From contig JANWKX010000111.1 in assembly GCA_025451145.1 (NCBI GenBank), positions 1-5,319 of the forward strand: DNA of 5,319 nucleotides. Direction: 5' to 3'. This stretch comes from Vampirovibrionales bacterium (GTDB taxonomy: Bacteria > Cyanobacteriota > Vampirovibrionia > Vampirovibrionales > JAGQHJ01). Every line of letters starts with the position of its first letter. The first letter of the stretch is position 1. Positions 1 to 5,319 of this stretch are shown piece after piece. A program made the translations under genes and the position numbers. The notes under the pieces were generated by a model, which worked only from the letters and a program-made list of their open reading frames with translations, searched no databases and was not told where the DNA came from.

Positions 1-2175
1 GATGAATTGGTGGAAGTGGTTCGATACCTGTCTCCCACTTTTGGCGGCTTTCACCTGGAAGATATCTCATCGCCCAAGTGTTTTGGCATCGAGGAAAAGT
101 TAAAACGGGCCATTTCACTGCCTATTTTCCAATCCGATCAACAAGGTGCGGCAGTCATTGTGTTTGCAGCGCTGCAAAATGCCCTGAAATTGGTTGATAA
201 AAAGCTGGAGAATCTATCCGTTGTCATTGCCGGGGCCGGTGCTGGCGGGATTGCCACAGCACGTTTCCTTAAAAAAGTGGGTGTTGGTAATGTGAAAGTC
301 TGTGATAGCCACGGGGCACTTTATTACAGACGCCTGGAAGGGCTGAATTGGGCCAAATCGGAATTGGCCAGAATCACCAACCCTGAAGACAAAAAAGGGG
401 ATTTAGCAGAACTCCTCAAGGGGGCGGATGTCCTCATTGGTTTTTCATCCGGCAATATCGTGACGCCTGAAATGATCCAAGCCATGGCAAAGGATTCCAT
501 AGTCTTTGCCTTGGCCAACCCGGCTCCTGAAATCACATATGATGCAGCAAAAGCCTCTGGCGCCAGGATCGTAGCAACCGGACGAAGTGATTATCCCAAC
601 CAACTGAACTCTTCCTTGATTTATCCCGGTATTTTCCGAGGAGCCTTGGATGTCCGGGCCACGGACATCAACCATCACATGTTCTATGCTGCGGCAGAAG
701 CCATGGCAGGCCTGGTGGATGAAAATGAGCTATCCCCTGAATTTATTGTTCCCAAGGCGCTGGATTTTAGGGTTGCCGCAAAAGTGGCCAGGGCCGTTGC
801 CCAAGCTGCACTAGAAACCAACGTTGCCCAGACCCAAATTGATCCCAGCCATGTGGAAGCCCGGGTCATGGATTACGTTTACGAAGGCACCAACGCCTGG
901 ATAGACCCACCGGCCAGTGAGACCTTTCCTTCCATAGAAGCTGAATCCCTGGATTTACACAAGCGCTATCATGGCGTCATTGAAGTGAAAACCAAGGTCC
1001 CGATTCGGGATCATTACATTTATAACTTGATTTATTCCTCTCCTGGGGCCAGCATCCCGTGTGAACGGATTCGTGAAAACCCCGATGAGGCTTATGAGCT
1101 CACCGCTAAAAACAACCTGGTGGCCATTGTGACAGATGGCAGTGCTGTCTTAGGTTTGGGGAACCTAGGTCCTAGCGGCGCCATGCCAGTGATGGAAGGA
1201 AAAGCAGTCCTGTTTAAAACCTTTGGTGGCGTTGAAGCCTTCCCGATTTGTCTTCGGACTCAGGAAGTGGACACAATTGTGGATACGGTGGCTAAAATTG
1301 CCCCAGTCTTTGGCGGAATCAACCTGGAAGACATTGCGGCCCCCCGATGCTTTGAAATTGAGCAAAAACTCAGCCAGGTCTTAGATATCCCGGTCTTTCA
1401 TGACGATCAGCATGGCACAGCCGTTGTGGTTTTGGCAGGCATCTTAAACGCCATTAAAGCCGTTGATAAATCTCTTGCCGTTTCTCGGATTGTCATTAAT
1501 GGCGCCGGAGCAGCCGCCTTAAGCGTTTCCCAACTACTGCTTAAGGCCGGGGCTCAGGATATCACCATTTGTGACACCAAAGGCGCGATTTTCGAGGGCC
1601 GTAAATCCGGGATGAACTTTTACAAAGAGCGCATTGCGGAAATTACCAACCCCAGTAAAGCCAAAGGTACGTTATCTGAGGTGATGAAAGGGGCGGATAT
1701 CTTTATTGGCCTATCGGTTCCTGGAACCGTGAATCAGGACATGGTGCTCTCCATGGCAAACGATCCCATCATCTTTGCCTTATCCAACCCAACACCTGAA
1801 ATTATGCCGGAAGAAGCCTTTGCCGCTGGCGCCAAGATTGTGGCAACCGGGCGAAGTGACTTCGCCAACCAGGTCAATAATTCCCTGGCTTTCCCTGGTA
1901 TTTTCCGAGGCGCTTTGGATGTCCGGGCCAGAAGCATCAATGATGACATGAAGCTTGCTGCAGCCTACGCCATTGCAGGCCTCATCACCCAGAAGGAAAT
2001 TGAGGAAGGCCAGATTATCCCTGGGGCTCTGGATTTTCGTGTGCCTCCTGCCGTCGCCGCAGCCGTTGCCAAAGCCGCTATTGAGACAGGAGAAGCTCGT
2101 TATTCAATCGATCCCAAGCATATTCAGGCCGAACTGAAAAATTATATCTATCAAGGTGAGCTCAAAAAGCTCTAA
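1..2175 (+). CDS. Tandem (two-unit) malic enzyme, 5' end missing
   Basis: Malic enzymes oxidatively decarboxylate malate to pyruvate with NAD(P)+ and a divalent metal in the cytosol. The frame is open from base 1 to TAA 2173-2175 (724 codons), so the true start lies upstream; TTG at 7 is not a credible start. Residues are numbered from base 1. Unit 1 (about 1-300) has the LED metal motif (E20, D21), a third metal Asp (D46) in QSDQQGAA, Rossmann GAGAGG (78-83), LANPAPEI and ATGRSD. A linker (about 300-325) leads to unit 2 (about 325-724). Unit 2 has catalytic Lys401 in MEGK, E443/D444, HDDQHGTA with D469, Rossmann GAGAAA (501-506, as also in MaeB-type enzymes), LSNPTPEI and ATGRSD. The units share roughly half their residues at a fixed 423-codon offset. 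Oddities: unit 1 is altered beside D46, and unit 2 has Ser346 where Tyr is expected, with Tyr345 beside it. The family is certain; NAD versus NADP use and the activity of each unit are not. Confidence 0.93.
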   Translation, partial: DELVEVVRYLSPTFGGFHLEDISSPKCFGIEEKLKRAISLPIFQSDQQGAAVIVFAALQNALKLVDKKLENLSVVIAGAGAGGIATARFLKKVGVGNVKVCDSHGALYYRRLEGLNWAKSELARITNPEDKKGDLAELLKGADVLIGFSSGNIVTPEMIQAMAKDSIVFALANPAPEITYDAAKASGARIVATGRSDYPNQLNSSLIYPGIFRGALDVRATDINHHMFYAAAEAMAGLVDENELSPEFIVPKALDFRVAAKVARAVAQAALETNVAQTQIDPSHVEARVMDYVYEGTNAWIDPPASETFPSIEAESLDLHKRYHGVIEVKTKVPIRDHYIYNLIYSSPGASIPCERIRENPDEAYELTAKNNLVAIVTDGSAVLGLGNLGPSGAMPVMEGKAVLFKTFGGVEAFPICLRTQEVDTIVDTVAKIAPVFGGINLEDIAAPRCFEIEQKLSQVLDIPVFHDDQHGTAVVVLAGILNAIKAVDKSLAVSRIVINGAGAAALSVSQLLLKAGAQDITICDTKGAIFEGRKSGMNFYKERIAEITNPSKAKGTLSEVMKGADIFIGLSVPGTVNQDMVLSMANDPIIFALSNPTPEIMPEEAFAAGAKIVATGRSDFANQVNNSLAFPGIFRGALDVRARSINDDMKLAAAYAIAGLITQKEIEEGQIIPGALDFRVPPAVAAAVAKAAIETGEARYSIDPKHIQAELKNYIYQGELKKL
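628..661 (+). repeat. Best-conserved block of the internal malic-enzyme duplication (partner 1897-1930)
   Basis: These 34 bases match 1897-1930 at 32 positions. Both differences are silent, and the encoded peptide is GIFRGALDVRA in each copy. Nine of eleven codons are identical, including Arg and Leu codons with six-fold choice, although the two units as a whole share only about half their amino acids. The peptide is part of the conserved C-terminal substrate/nucleotide region of malic enzymes. Protein constraint explains the amino acids but not the shared codons, so local gene conversion is possible. Confidence 0.8.
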
Positions 2176-2194
2176 CAGGCCTCCCTCAAAGCTT

Positions 2195-2228
2195 AAAAGC
2201 CGTCTCGAAAAAATGAGACGGCTTTTTT
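2195..2228 (+). terminator. Rho-independent terminator, probably bidirectional
   Basis: A perfect 12-bp stem, AAAAGCCGTCTC (2195-2206) with GAGACGGCTTTT (2215-2226), encloses an 8-nt A-rich loop. The plus strand runs out in six T (2223-2228). It starts 20 nt after the malic-enzyme stop codon. The four A at the stem's left edge give a T-tract on the minus strand, so the same hairpin can end transcription of the convergent small gene whose stop is at 2251. Confidence 0.93.
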
Positions 2229-2250
2229 AAATCGGAAAATCTGGTTCAGG

Positions 2251-2472
2251 CTAGTTTTGCTTAAAGGTCGAAGCCATTAACTCATGCTGCCCCTGGAGTT
2301 TTGCGAGGGTCAATTTGTTATTTTTACCCAGTTGCTGGCCTTCTAACGCATCCAACCCCGTTAAGACCAGAACTAAAAGCATAGCCACTAAAACCACTTG
2401 CTCAAACATGCTGAATTTGAGCTGACGATAACTTCTACTGAAAAAACCGGTTTGTGAATTTTCCTCTTCCAT
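2251..2472 (-). CDS. Small single-pass membrane protein, function unknown
   Basis: The 73-residue product is not recognised. It has an acidic tip (MEEEN), a basic stretch with R13, R16 and K19, then one hydrophobic segment at about 23-40 (FEQVVLVAMLLVLVLTGL), then a polar Lys/Gln-rich tail of about 30 residues. The positive charges before the segment predict N-terminus in the cytoplasm and tail outside. The ATG at 2470-2472 is preceded by GGAAGA (minus strand, 2481-2486) at 8-nt spacing, which supports translation. A TAGAAT -10-like hexamer (complement of 2531-2536) lies upstream without a matching -35. The gene converges on the malic-enzyme gene and shares its terminator. The hydrophobic segment with an early Glu is faintly like Flp-type pilins, but no prepilin cleavage site is seen. 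It could also be a chance frame, though the membrane segment, ribosome site and terminator placement argue for a gene. Confidence 0.6.
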   Translation of the reverse strand: MEEENSQTGFFSRSYRQLKFSMFEQVVLVAMLLVLVLTGLDALEGQQLGKNNKLTLAKLQGQHELMASTFKQN

Positions 2473-2514
2473 GTCTAGACTCTTCCATTCATTGTAATTT
2501 GTACCACTCGCTCA

Positions 2515-2546
2515 CCTGCCAGGACCTTTGATTCTATTTCGGCAGG
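2515..2546 (-). other. Possible stem-loop in the leader of the small membrane gene
   Basis: CCTGCC (2515-2520) and GGCAGG (2541-2546) are perfect complements around a 20-nt loop, about 45 nt upstream of the ATG at 2472. The loop contains the TAGAAT -10-like hexamer, so the dyad could act as DNA (an operator) or as leader RNA if transcription starts further upstream. Six base pairs with a long loop is weak evidence. Confidence 0.25.
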
Positions 2547-2575
2547 ACACACCATTTCTTAATGATTTAACATCC

Positions 2576-2588
2576 AATTGTAACAATT
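2576..2588. promoter_or_regulatory. Operator-like dyad AATTG-TAA-CAATT
   Basis: A perfect 5-bp inverted repeat with a 3-bp centre lies in the A+T-rich non-coding stretch upstream of the small membrane gene. Its spacing is typical of helix-turn-helix repressor half-sites. No regulator gene is in the window, and base composition makes chance occurrence plausible. Confidence 0.25.
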
Positions 2589-2675
2589 TTAGTTTAAAAT
2601 AACTTTGCTTGGAGTGCCAGAGAAAAAGGGCTTACTACTTTATTCTATTATACGGAATATTCAGGATTTGCGGCC

Positions 2676-2698
2676 CTAAACCGTTTAGAGGATTTTTT
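2676..2698 (+). terminator. Terminator-like hairpin with T6, no gene upstream on this strand
   Basis: CTAAAC (2676-2681) and GTTTAG (2683-2688) form a small A+T-rich hairpin, followed after AGGA by six T (2693-2698). No plus-strand gene lies upstream between the malic-enzyme terminator and this point. It would therefore end either an unseen small RNA or transcription running antisense toward ubiE, or it is accidental. On the minus strand no T-run follows, so it does not look like an intrinsic terminator for ubiE. Confidence 0.3.
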
Positions 2699-2713
2699 GC
2701 CTCACCGATTTGA

Positions 2714-2731
2714 AGACCAACCGTTAGGTCT
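2714..2731. repeat. Second dyad with an AACCGTT core, just past the ubiE stop
   Basis: AGACC (2714-2718) and GGTCT (2727-2731) are complementary. Inside them AAC-C-GTT is also self-complementary, with one bulged A. The core AACCGTT also occurs in the dyad at 2676-2688. It lies 23 nt downstream of the ubiE stop on the minus strand and has no following T-run. Confidence 0.3.
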
Positions 2732-2753
2732 GTGATCCAAGTGAAACGTATTT

Positions 2754-3527
2754 TCAGAGACCTTCAGGTTTTTGGCCACATTGCAAGGCCACACTTCCCA
2801 ATCCAAAGTATCGGATCCCGGTATTGACCAAGCCTAAGGATTGGAAAATCGATTGAATCCCTTGCGGCGATTCAAACGTCTTGGTGGATTGGAATAAATA
2901 CTGATAGGCATAACGATCCTTTGCCAAAAAATTCCCAAGCATCGGCATGACCCAGGAGAAATAAAGCCAGAAAAGTGGGTTTCGACAATCTGAAGCGGTA
3001 TCCAGATTGACCACCCATCCCCCAGGTTTGGTGACCCGAACCATCTCGGACAAGGCTTGGTGAACCGAAGACACATTACGTAAGCCGAAGCTAATCAGGC
3101 AGCCATCAAAGTGATTATCCGGAAAGGGTAATGCCAAGGCATCCCCTTGATGCCATTGAATATTATCTATATGGCTAAACCGTTTTTGAGCAATGGCCAA
3201 CATCTGGTCGGAAAAATCAATCCCAATGACCTGCCCCTTTGGCCCCACATGGCGTGATAATAAATTGGCCATATCGCCTGTTCCGGTGCAAACATCCAGG
3301 GCCATCGCCCCAGGTTCCAGATGGAGCGCCTGGCAAGCTTGGGCTTTCCAAACCCGATGCATCCCTCCCGTCATACAATCATTCAGGAGGTCATAGGTTT
3401 GGGCAATCCGATTAAACATCCCTGAAATTACTTCCGGGGATTTGGAAGGCGAAGTCAATTTATGGGAAGAAGACGCAGCAGCCATCTTTTGATTCAGCCT
3501 CAAGACTTCTAGGATTCTTTTTAGCAT
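2754..3527 (-). CDS. ubiE: UbiE/MenG-family quinone C-methyltransferase
   Basis: This SAM-dependent enzyme C-methylates the quinone ring late in menaquinone (MenG) or ubiquinone (UbiE) synthesis. The 257-residue product shows the family signatures in order: MFNRIAQTYDLLND (37-50), the GGMHRVWK block (54-61), the SAM motif I DVCTGTGD (78-85), the acidic GIDFS (102-106), GDALALPFPDNHFD (128-141), the hallmark SFGLRNV (146-152) and TKPGG (166-170). The C-terminal part, with NPLFWLYFSWVMPMLG, resembles menaquinone-type enzymes, so demethylmenaquinone is the likelier substrate (inference). The start is uncertain. Met1 (3527) has no clear ribosome site. Met15 (3483-3485) has GAGG 12 nt upstream and would give 243 residues, nearer the usual family length. 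A TAAAAT -10-like hexamer (complement of 3584-3589) lacks a good -35. No intrinsic terminator is evident downstream. No other quinone gene is in the window. Confidence 0.93.
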   Translation of the reverse strand: MLKRILEVLRLNQKMAAASSSHKLTSPSKSPEVISGMFNRIAQTYDLLNDCMTGGMHRVWKAQACQALHLEPGAMALDVCTGTGDMANLLSRHVGPKGQVIGIDFSDQMLAIAQKRFSHIDNIQWHQGDALALPFPDNHFDGCLISFGLRNVSSVHQALSEMVRVTKPGGWVVNLDTASDCRNPLFWLYFSWVMPMLGNFLAKDRYAYQYLFQSTKTFESPQGIQSIFQSLGLVNTGIRYFGLGSVALQCGQKPEGL

Positions 3528-3683
3528 AGACCAAAGTCAGCCCCATGTCGTGATTGAATCGGGGATGTCATTCTAAAAAACAGATTTTAAGCGTATCCCA
3601 TAGGCTTAAGGTCTCATACCAATTCTGATGGCTTTATGGTACTTTTTAGATGCAGTGTGGCCTGACCTTGGAAGTTCTTCACG

Positions 3684-4043
3684 ATGCCCATCACCCATAT
3701 CTCTCCGGAACAATTGCTCCAGATGCTGAAAGAGGCCCCGACAATCCAATTGGTGGATGTTCGGACCCCGGAGGAATACCAATGCCTTGGGCATATCCCC
3801 CAAGCCAGGCTTATTCCGCTTTATGAACTGCCCTATGCTTACCGGATGTTAAACCCTGATGAGAAAGTCATAGTGACCTGTCAACATGGCGTCAGAAGTC
3901 TGGATGCCTGTTATTTCCTTCAGGCCCAAGGGTTTGACCAGATTTATAATTTAGAAGAAGGCATGTCCACCTGGACAGGGGCTATCGAACGAGATTTATC
4001 CACTATTGAAAAGTTAGTCAATCCTGAACCACAGGGAGAATAA
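3684..4043 (+). CDS. Single-domain rhodanese-like sulfurtransferase
   Basis: Rhodaneses carry sulfane sulfur as a persulfide on an active-site Cys and pass it to acceptors such as cyanide, thiols or sulfur-requiring proteins. The 119-residue cytosolic protein has the family's N-terminal strand LVDVRTPEEY (23-32), GHIPQARLIPL (36-46), the active loop CQHGVRS with Cys66 (66-72), and the C-terminal LEEGMSTW (90-97). The six-residue loop after Cys is the sulfurtransferase length rather than the longer Cdc25-type loop. The basic Arg71 is retained, so activity is expected. A GGAAG site (3670-3674) sits 9 nt before the ATG. The gene ends 2 nt before mrp, and its last codons contain the mrp ribosome site, which implies co-transcription and probably translational coupling. 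That context suggests a role in sulfur supply for Fe-S work, but the acceptor is unknown. Confidence 0.93.
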   Translation: MPITHISPEQLLQMLKEAPTIQLVDVRTPEEYQCLGHIPQARLIPLYELPYAYRMLNPDEKVIVTCQHGVRSLDACYFLQAQGFDQIYNLEEGMSTWTGAIERDLSTIEKLVNPEPQGE

Positions 4044-4045
4044 TC

Positions 4046-5146
4046 ATGTTTGGTAAACACGCTAACCCGGACCAAGACCTTGAAAAGCAAGTCCTGGATG
4101 CCCTTAAAAAAGTCAATGATCCTGAACTCCACCGTAGTATTGTGGAGATTGGCATGGTCAAGAATCTGGCCGTTAAAGAGGGCAAGGTCAGTTTCGATAT
4201 CTTACTGACCACAACCGCCTGCCCTTTAAAAGCCCAAATTCAAAAAGAAGCCACCGACGCCGCCTACACTGTGCCCGGGGTTAAAGATGTTCATGCCAAT
4301 ATTTCCGGTGAAACTCTTGCCCCAAAAGTTCCGAAGAAAACCCCGATTCCCGGGATCAAAAATATCATTGCCGTTTCTAGCGGCAAGGGGGGCGTTGGAA
4401 AAACCACCGTTTCCGTGAATCTGGCATGTGCCCTGCAAAAAAGAGGCGCTGCTGTGGGAATTCTCGATGCCGATATCTATGGCCCAAACGTACCCTTAAT
4501 GATGGGCTTAAAAAATGCTGTCATTAGCGAAAAAACCCCGGAAGGCAAAATGAAGCCCCCGGAAAATTACAATATCAAGGTCATGAGTATGGCCTTCCTG
4601 GTCAAAGATGAGCAACCTGTCGTTTGGCGGGGACCCCTCTTAGACCGGGTCATTCGCCAATTCTTTAATGATACCGGATGGGGTGAATTAGACTATCTCA
4701 TTGTGGACCTGCCACCGGGAACCGGTGATGCTCAGCTCACCATTATTGAAGCGGTTCCCTTACAAGGAGCTGTCATTGTCACCACGCCTCAGGATGTGGC
4801 CATTTTGGATAGCAAAAAGGGCTTGTCCATGTTTAAAAATGCCGGGATCCCGGTCCTTGGCGTCATCGAAAATATGAGTTACTACCTCTGCACCCATTGC
4901 GACGAAAAGTCCTATCTGTTTGGCCAAGGTGGTGGGGCTGAGCTGTCCAGGCTTCTTGAAGTCCCCTTTCTGGGCGAAGTCCCTATGAATCCTGAGGTTC
5001 GGCAATATGCTGACGAAGGCAAACCGATTGTTATTGCGGATCCTGATAGTGTTCAAGCCGAAGCCTTTATGAATATTGCCCATCAATTGACCACCACCAT
5101 TTGTGAAATGGGGGTCAATGAACTGCTTGCGGCCACACCCGTATAA
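4046..5146 (+). CDS. mrp: Mrp/ApbC/NBP35-family Fe-S cluster carrier ATPase
   Basis: Mrp/ApbC proteins are dimeric cytosolic P-loop ATPases that bind a 4Fe-4S cluster and transfer it to apo-proteins. The 366-residue product has the two standard parts. The N-terminal MIP18 (DUF59) domain, about 10-88, carries NDPELHRSIVEIGMV and TTACPL with Cys59. The MinD-like ATPase domain follows from about 104 with the deviant Walker A GKGGVGKTT (113-121), ILDADIYGPN (139-148), WRGPL (194-198), VDLPPGTGD (220-228), TTPQDVA (246-252) and IENMSYYLCTHC. Its CxxC at Cys282/Cys285 is the bridging cluster site at the dimer interface. All key residues are present, and the length is normal for the DUF59-containing form. 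GGGAG (4034-4038) lies 7 nt before the ATG, inside the end of the rhodanese gene. The next gene encodes a 4Fe-4S ferredoxin, a plausible but unproven client. Confidence 0.97.
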   Translation: MFGKHANPDQDLEKQVLDALKKVNDPELHRSIVEIGMVKNLAVKEGKVSFDILLTTTACPLKAQIQKEATDAAYTVPGVKDVHANISGETLAPKVPKKTPIPGIKNIIAVSSGKGGVGKTTVSVNLACALQKRGAAVGILDADIYGPNVPLMMGLKNAVISEKTPEGKMKPPENYNIKVMSMAFLVKDEQPVVWRGPLLDRVIRQFFNDTGWGELDYLIVDLPPGTGDAQLTIIEAVPLQGAVIVTTPQDVAILDSKKGLSMFKNAGIPVLGVIENMSYYLCTHCDEKSYLFGQGGGAELSRLLEVPFLGEVPMNPEVRQYADEGKPIVIADPDSVQAEAFMNIAHQLTTTICEMGVNELLAATPV

Positions 5147-5163
5147 TTTAGCCAAGGGAACGA

Positions 5164-5192
5164 TTGGCAATTCACCCGTTTGGGACTATGCT
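5164..5192 (+). promoter_or_regulatory. Candidate sigma70-type promoter for the ferredoxin gene
   Basis: TTGGCA (5164-5169, five of six to the -35 consensus) and TATGCT (5187-5192, four of six to the -10 consensus) are separated by exactly 17 nt. Transcription would begin near 5199, just before the AAAGGA ribosome site (5206-5211). The -35 overlaps the right arm of a GCCAA/TTGGC inverted repeat (5151-5155 and 5164-5168), which could bind a regulator or form a weak hairpin in read-through mRNA from mrp. Confidence 0.45.
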
Positions 5193-5220
5193 ACCCCCTG
5201 AGTGCAAAGGACAATAAACC

Positions 5221-5319
5221 ATGCATGTCAAAATTCTAGAAGGTTGTATTGCTTGTGGCGTCTGTGAATCCATCAGTCCGGAGGTCTTTACGGTGTTGGA
5301 AACCTCAGTAGCCGATAAC
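5221..5319 (+). CDS. 4Fe-4S ferredoxin, 3' end cut by the window
   Basis: Only the first 33 codons are present. They read MHVKILEGCIACGVC, then ESISPEVFTV, ending at ADN. Cys9, Cys12 and Cys15 form the CxxCxxC arm of a low-potential bacterial ferredoxin cluster, and SPEVF is the usual segment after it. The position four residues after Cys15 is Ser (Ser19). Single-cluster ferredoxins use a remote Cys-Pro near the C-terminus as fourth ligand, so this is expected rather than a defect, and the protein is probably a small one-cluster carrier of about 60-80 residues (inference). The AAAGGA site (5206-5211) is 9 nt before the ATG, supporting the start. It lies 74 nt after mrp on the same strand and may be read from the upstream operon, from its own promoter, or both. 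Confidence 0.88.
   Translation, partial: MHVKILEGCIACGVCESISPEVFTVLETSVADN

Noticed and set aside
1501..1518. Third Rossmann glycine of malic unit 2 replaced by Ala (GAGAAA)
   Set aside because: The same form occurs in well-known MaeB-type malic enzymes, so it is not a defect.
3623..3651. TTCTGA/TTAGAT with 17-nt spacing as promoter for the rhodanese operon
   Set aside because: Only three of six matches in each hexamer; spacing alone is not enough. No better promoter was found in the 156-nt divergent gap.
3628..3729. Short plus-strand frame (33 codons, starts MALWYFLDAVW) ending inside the rhodanese gene, possible leader peptide
   Set aside because: No ribosome site, no attenuator hairpin after it, and it overlaps the rhodanese start in another frame.
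3995..4003. DnaA-box-like TTATCCACT
   Set aside because: A single copy inside the rhodanese coding sequence with no cluster or A+T-rich unwinding region; not an origin.
4842..4853. Perfect 12-bp palindrome CCGGGATCCCGG
   Set aside because: It falls inside conserved mrp codons (AGIPV). Partial versions elsewhere (2812-2821, 998-1010) are also in coding sequence and too few to indicate an iterated genomic motif.
4760..5170. 136-codon open frame on the minus strand
   Set aside because: It lies antisense to the strongly conserved C-terminal half of mrp, has no domain-like features, and is explained by codon structure of the real gene.
5245..5277. Apparent loss of the fourth Cys in the ferredoxin motif (Ser at that position)
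   Set aside because: Single-cluster ferredoxins take their fourth ligand from a distant Cys-Pro that would lie beyond the window end, so this is normal.

Overview
The window is a 5.3 kb piece of a bacterial chromosome, about half G+C by eye, carrying core-metabolism genes. No phage, IS, CRISPR, rRNA or tRNA signal is seen. Lineage cannot be fixed from this window. The quinone methyltransferase resembles the MenG (menaquinone) branch more than proteobacterial UbiE, which suggests a non-proteobacterial organism. A non-photosynthetic relative of Cyanobacteria (Vampirovibrionota/Melainabacteria type) is only a weak guess from overall flavour.

Layout. (1) Positions 1-2175, plus strand: the 3' part of a long open frame encoding two malic-enzyme units in tandem. 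Unit 1 lacks its N-terminus because the window starts inside it. Unit 2 is complete. The units align without net gap at a constant offset of 1269 nt (423 codons) at every point checked. The gene ends in a strong rho-independent terminator (2195-2228) that can also serve the convergent gene. (2) 2251-2472, minus: a 73-residue single-pass membrane protein of unknown function. (3) 2473-2753: a non-coding stretch of 281 nt with several dyads but no gene. (4) 2754-3527, minus: UbiE/MenG quinone C-methyltransferase. (5) 3528-3683: divergent intergenic region with no convincing promoter. (6) 3684-4043, 4046-5146 and 5221-5319, plus strand: a single-domain rhodanese, an Mrp/ApbC Fe-S carrier ATPase, and the start of a small 4Fe-4S ferredoxin that is cut by the window end.

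How the genes fit together. The rhodanese and Mrp genes are 2 nt apart and surely co-transcribed. The ferredoxin follows after 74 nt and has a fair sigma70-type promoter of its own. Sulfane-sulfur handling, Fe-S cluster delivery and a Fe-S electron carrier therefore sit side by side. The malic enzyme (malate to pyruvate plus reduced nicotinamide) and the quinone methyltransferase belong to central carbon and respiratory metabolism and are not obviously linked to that cluster.

The most notable item is the double malic enzyme: a fused tandem protein whose first unit has substitutions around the metal-binding Asp and whose second unit has the expected catalytic Tyr displaced by one residue.
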